Source of the DNA: Bernardetia sp. | GTDB lineage: Bacteria > Bacteroidota > Bacteroidia > Cytophagales > Bernardetiaceae | Assembly (NCBI RefSeq): GCF_020630935.1 | Contig: NZ_JAHDIG010000032.1 | Location: forward strand, 7,502 to 52,604 | Length of the DNA stretch: 45,103 nucleotides | Direction of reading: 5' to 3' | Shown here: positions 42,616-45,103 of the stretch, piece by piece | Layout: each line of letters starts with the position of its first letter | How positions within the stretch are numbered: the first letter of the stretch is position 1 | Notes under the pieces: model-generated | Databases searched by the model: none | Told to the model about the DNA's origin: nothing | The model's input: the letters and a program-made list of their open reading frames with translations, nothing else | Made by a program: the position numbers and the translations under genes

Positions 42616-43905
42616 ATGTGTCATACATTTCAACTACATCATTGTTTTAGAAGTCTCCCCTCAAAATTACTTATTTGTATAACCTTTTTGTTTTCATTTG
42701 CTATTTCTAGCTGTGTATATGAAGATGATTGTAGCTATACTTATATTTCTTATGAGCCTATTTTTATGAGTTACGATGATTTTCGTAATACTCCTGTTGA
42801 ACTTCAAGAACCTCGTCCATTGAAAGAAGTGGGCAAAATTTACTTTTATAACAAATATGTGTTTGTCAATGAAGTCAATAAAGGGATTCATATTATCAAC
42901 AATTCTAATCCTGCTGCTCCTGTTCAAATTGGTTTTCTAAATATTCTTGGTAATGTAGATATGGCTATCTCTGGAAATATCTTATATGCTGATAGTTATA
43001 CAGATTTATTAGTCATTGACCTAGCAGTTGTTACAAACCCAAAAGTAGTACAGCGTATCAACAATACTTTCGACAAGCAGGTTTTTGGAAATAATGGTTA
43101 TGCAGACCCAAATTATGGTGTTATAGTAGATTGGTTAGAAAAAGAAGTAGTTGTGTCAAACGATTGTAGTGGAGGCGATATTCTTTATCATGACGGAGAT
43201 AACTTTGCTCCAAATCAAGGAGCTGGCAATCCGACAGTAGGTGTTGCAGGTTCATTAGCTCGTTTTGCTATTAGTCAAAATCACCTTTATACACTCAATG
43301 GAGACAATCTAAAATCTTATTCTATCACAAATCCTATTTCTCCACAAGAAAAAAATGAAGTAGAACTTGGTTGGGGAATAGAAACACTCTTTCCCTATCA
43401 GAACAATTTATTTATTGGTTCGCAGAGAGGAATGCACATCTACAATTTAGATGCTCCTAGCCAGCCACAGTTCGTTTCTACTTATGAACATATTACAAGC
43501 TGCGACCCTGTGGTAGTTTCTGAAACTACAGCTTATGTAACACTACGCAATGGCACAAATTGCAGAAATGGTGTAAACGAACTACATCTGATTGATATTT
43601 CTGATTTAGAAAACCCTTCACTCATCAATACGCAACCCATGACAAATCCTTATGGGTTAGGAGTAGATTCAAAATACACTAATAAGACGCTTTTTGTCTG
43701 TGATGGAGATGCAGGGTTGAAGGTACTCAACGTTACAAATCCATTGGAGTTAGAGCAAATTGCAGAAGATAATTCCATCAATGGATACGATGTAATTGCT
43801 CATAATGACATTTTGATGATGATAGGAAAAGATGGACTCTATCAGTATAATTATCAAGACCCACAAAATTTAGAGCTTTTGAGTATTATCCCAACAGAGA
43901 AATAA
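42616..43905 (+). CDS. LVIVD-repeat lipoprotein
   Basis: A 429-residue exported protein. The signal region (SKLLICITFLFSFAISSC) ends in a lipobox with Cys33. The n-region is long (16 residues), but ATG 42616 is the only ATG available in this frame. The mature part consists of repeated beta-propeller-like units of about 40-45 residues. GNVDMAISGNILYADSYTDL, then LLVIDLAVVTNPKVVQ, is the clearest; the block L-x-V-I-D-(I/L) followed by N-P is the LVIVD motif, also seen in ELHLIDISDLENPS and LKVLNVTNPLELEQ. Such proteins are common surface lipoproteins in Bacteroidota with no settled function. It is transcribed alone, with terminators on both sides. Confidence 0.88.
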   Translation: MCHTFQLHHCFRSLPSKLLICITFLFSFAISSCVYEDDCSYTYISYEPIFMSYDDFRNTPVELQEPRPLKEVGKIYFYNKYVFVNEVNKGIHIINNSNPAAPVQIGFLNILGNVDMAISGNILYADSYTDLLVIDLAVVTNPKVVQRINNTFDKQVFGNNGYADPNYGVIVDWLEKEVVVSNDCSGGDILYHDGDNFAPNQGAGNPTVGVAGSLARFAISQNHLYTLNGDNLKSYSITNPISPQEKNEVELGWGIETLFPYQNNLFIGSQRGMHIYNLDAPSQPQFVSTYEHITSCDPVVVSETTAYVTLRNGTNCRNGVNELHLIDISDLENPSLINTQPMTNPYGLGVDSKYTNKTLFVCDGDAGLKVLNVTNPLELEQIAEDNSINGYDVIAHNDILMMIGKDGLYQYNYQDPQNLELLSIIPTEK

Positions 43906-43938
43906 AATATTAAAAAGCAATAGTTATTTTTTTTACTG

Positions 43939-43976
43939 ACGTTCCTATATCTGAAATGGATGTAGGAACGTTTTTT
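43939..43976 (+). terminator. Terminator after the LVIVD lipoprotein gene
   Basis: ACGTTCCTA (43939-43947) pairs with TAGGAACGT (43963-43971), 9 bp perfect, ending in a run of six T residues (43971-43976). Confidence 0.85.
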
Positions 43977-44060
43977 GATGAATTTTTTCAAACACAAAAA
44001 ATTAATAAGTTCTTTTTTAAAAAATAAGAAACAAAAACTATCATATCTAAAAAGCATTCA

Positions 44061-45062
44061 ATGCAATCTCCTCCTTTTCTTAAAAAAAATGACACCATTC
44101 ATTTAATAGCTCCTTCTGGAATTGTAGAGCCTCAACATATAGAGCAGGCAGTAAATTGGATTATCGAAAACGGATTTATCCCACAAGTAGGTACACACCT
44201 TACAGATAATTATTTTCGCTTTGCTGCAACAGATAAGCATCGTCTGTTTGATTTACAAAAATCATTAGATTCTGATGAAGCAAAAGCAATTTGGTGTATT
44301 CGTGGAGGATATGGAATGGGACGAATTTTGGATGATATAAATTGGGAAAAGTTTATCAAAAACCCCAAGTGGCTTATTGGTTTTAGTGATATTACAGCTA
44401 TTCATCTCAAGATAAACCAATTAGGTTTTCAGAGTATGCATGGTGTGATGCCTGTTCAGTTTAAATATTTGGTAGAGAATGAAAAAAATCTAGTATCTGC
44501 TTTAAAAGAAGACATTATTAAAAGAGACAACACTCAACCAATTATTCAAAGCCAAGAGATTACAAACATAACCCAATCTCTAAAAAGTTTTTTAGATGCT
44601 ATAAAAGGCAAATCTTATAAAATCAATGCTGATTTTTGTCCAGAAAATAGGCTAGGACAAGCAGAGGGAGAAATTATAGGTGGAAATTTGAGTATGATTA
44701 TCAATAGTCTTGCTACTCCAACAGAAATAGATACAAATAATAAAATTCTTTTTTTAGAAGAAGTAGGCGAAAATTTGTATGCTATCGACAGAATGCTTTG
44801 GCAACTTTACAGAGCTGGAAAATTTAAACATCTGAAAGGATTAGTCATAGGTAGTTTTTCAGGTTCTAAGCAAACCGTAGAACAGTTTGGTTTTTCTGTT
44901 CCTCAAATGATTACAGAGTTGGTAAAAGACTATCATTATCCTGTTGCTTTTGGCTTTCCTATCGGACACACAGCAGAAAATCAAACCGTGATGTGTGGCG
45001 CAACTGTTTCTTTTCAAGTAAATGAAGAAAAATCTGCACTAAACTTTTTCTTACTCCATTGA
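44061..45062 (+). CDS. ldcA: LD-carboxypeptidase (S66 family)
   Basis: The 333-residue protein is a serine peptidase of the S66 family (LdcA/MccF), which removes the terminal D-Ala from tetrapeptides during peptidoglycan recycling. The N-terminal motif DTIHLIAPSGIVEP and the nucleophile block RGGYGMGRILDDINW, then WLIGFSDITAIH (Ser109), are present. The catalytic dyad residues are in FLEEVGENLYAIDRML (Glu234) and FPIGHTAENQTV (His303). Length is typical. There is no signal peptide, in line with the cytoplasmic recycling role. MccF-type members that cleave microcin C cannot be excluded by sequence alone. The gene follows a terminator and is the last in the window; what lies downstream is outside view. 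Confidence 0.93.
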   Translation: MQSPPFLKKNDTIHLIAPSGIVEPQHIEQAVNWIIENGFIPQVGTHLTDNYFRFAATDKHRLFDLQKSLDSDEAKAIWCIRGGYGMGRILDDINWEKFIKNPKWLIGFSDITAIHLKINQLGFQSMHGVMPVQFKYLVENEKNLVSALKEDIIKRDNTQPIIQSQEITNITQSLKSFLDAIKGKSYKINADFCPENRLGQAEGEIIGGNLSMIINSLATPTEIDTNNKILFLEEVGENLYAIDRMLWQLYRAGKFKHLKGLVIGSFSGSKQTVEQFGFSVPQMITELVKDYHYPVAFGFPIGHTAENQTVMCGATVSFQVNEEKSALNFFLLH

Positions 45063-45087
45063 CAAAACTTTAATTTTTTGATTAAAT

Positions 45088-45100
45088 TTAGCTTCGCTAA
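45088..45100. repeat. Short palindromic repeat downstream of ldcA
   Basis: TTAGCTTCGCTAA has TTAGC/GCTAA arms around a three-base loop, 26 bases after the ldcA stop. It is the counterpart of the longer version at 18553-18570 downstream of ugd, in the same orientation relative to the gene. Confidence 0.45.
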
Positions 45101-45103
45101 TCA

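Noticed and set aside
42458-42682. 74-codon plus-strand frame before the LVIVD lipoprotein
   Set aside because: It covers a terminator hairpin and overlaps the lipoprotein signal region in a different frame; nothing in it looks like a protein.

Overview
The window is a 45.1-kb piece of an AT-rich chromosome (roughly two thirds A+T by eye). It looks like a Bacteroidota bacterium, most likely of the Cytophagia/Cytophagales type, possibly marine. Start codons rarely have a Shine-Dalgarno sequence and are usually preceded by A-rich DNA. Three well-placed promoters fit the Bacteroidota pattern TTG-N17-23-TAnnTTTG (16333-16362, 36947-36977, 37277-37310). Gene families typical of the phylum include lipoproteins with SSC lipoboxes, LVIVD-repeat, RDD/SpoIIM, GH3-like, and PAS/SpoIIE signalling proteins. 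Two Na+/H+ antiporters of different families (NhaC and NhaD) suit a salty habitat. No phage, CRISPR, rRNA or tRNA gene was recognised, and no complete insertion sequence.

Layout. 1-5.5 kb: a truncated cyclic-nucleotide-domain histidine kinase (minus), then a STAS anti-anti-sigma-like protein, an RsbW-like ATPase, cysQ, a small exported protein, hypoxanthine phosphoribosyltransferase and an AlbA_2-domain protein. 5.5-14.7 kb: a TMTC-like membrane/TPR protein, a membrane metallophosphoesterase, a disordered acidic protein, TerC, NhaC and a polytopic membrane protein. 14.9-18 kb: an OmpA-family protein and NhaD. 18-18.6 kb: a gene-free stretch with a 319-bp MITE-like palindromic element flanked by an 8-bp direct repeat. 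18.6-25.6 kb: a long minus-strand run, read as rluA-like, coaD, TPR/periplasmic-binding protein, yqgE, GH3-like adenylase and UDP-glucose dehydrogenase; its spacers carry degenerate 7-bp repeat tracts. 25.8-28.2 kb: two hotdog thioesterases, a small unknown protein translationally coupled to one of them, and a membrane protein. 28.3-32.4 kb: a 1335-aa PilJ/multi-PAS/SpoIIE phosphatase. 32.4-45.1 kb: a lipoprotein phosphatase, long-chain acyl-CoA ligase, glucosaminidase, two unknown lipoproteins, an RDD and SpoIIM pair, an LVIVD lipoprotein and an LD-carboxypeptidase.

How the genes may work together. The STAS protein and RsbW-like kinase form the core of a partner-switching circuit, and the SpoIIE-type phosphatase 26 kb away has the right activity to close it. 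No sigma factor lies nearby, so the output is unknown. Envelope functions dominate the rest: OmpA, glucosaminidase, LD-carboxypeptidase, UDP-glucuronate supply, RDD/SpoIIM and several lipoproteins. A fatty-acyl theme is also visible, with acyl-CoA ligase, thioesterases, a GH3 acyl-adenylase and CoA synthesis by coaD.

The most distinctive non-coding content is three kinds of repeat: the MITE-like element, a long-stem hairpin present in two divergent copies (9589-9653 and 20010-20058), and heptad tracts of the form NNNNATT between minus-strand genes.
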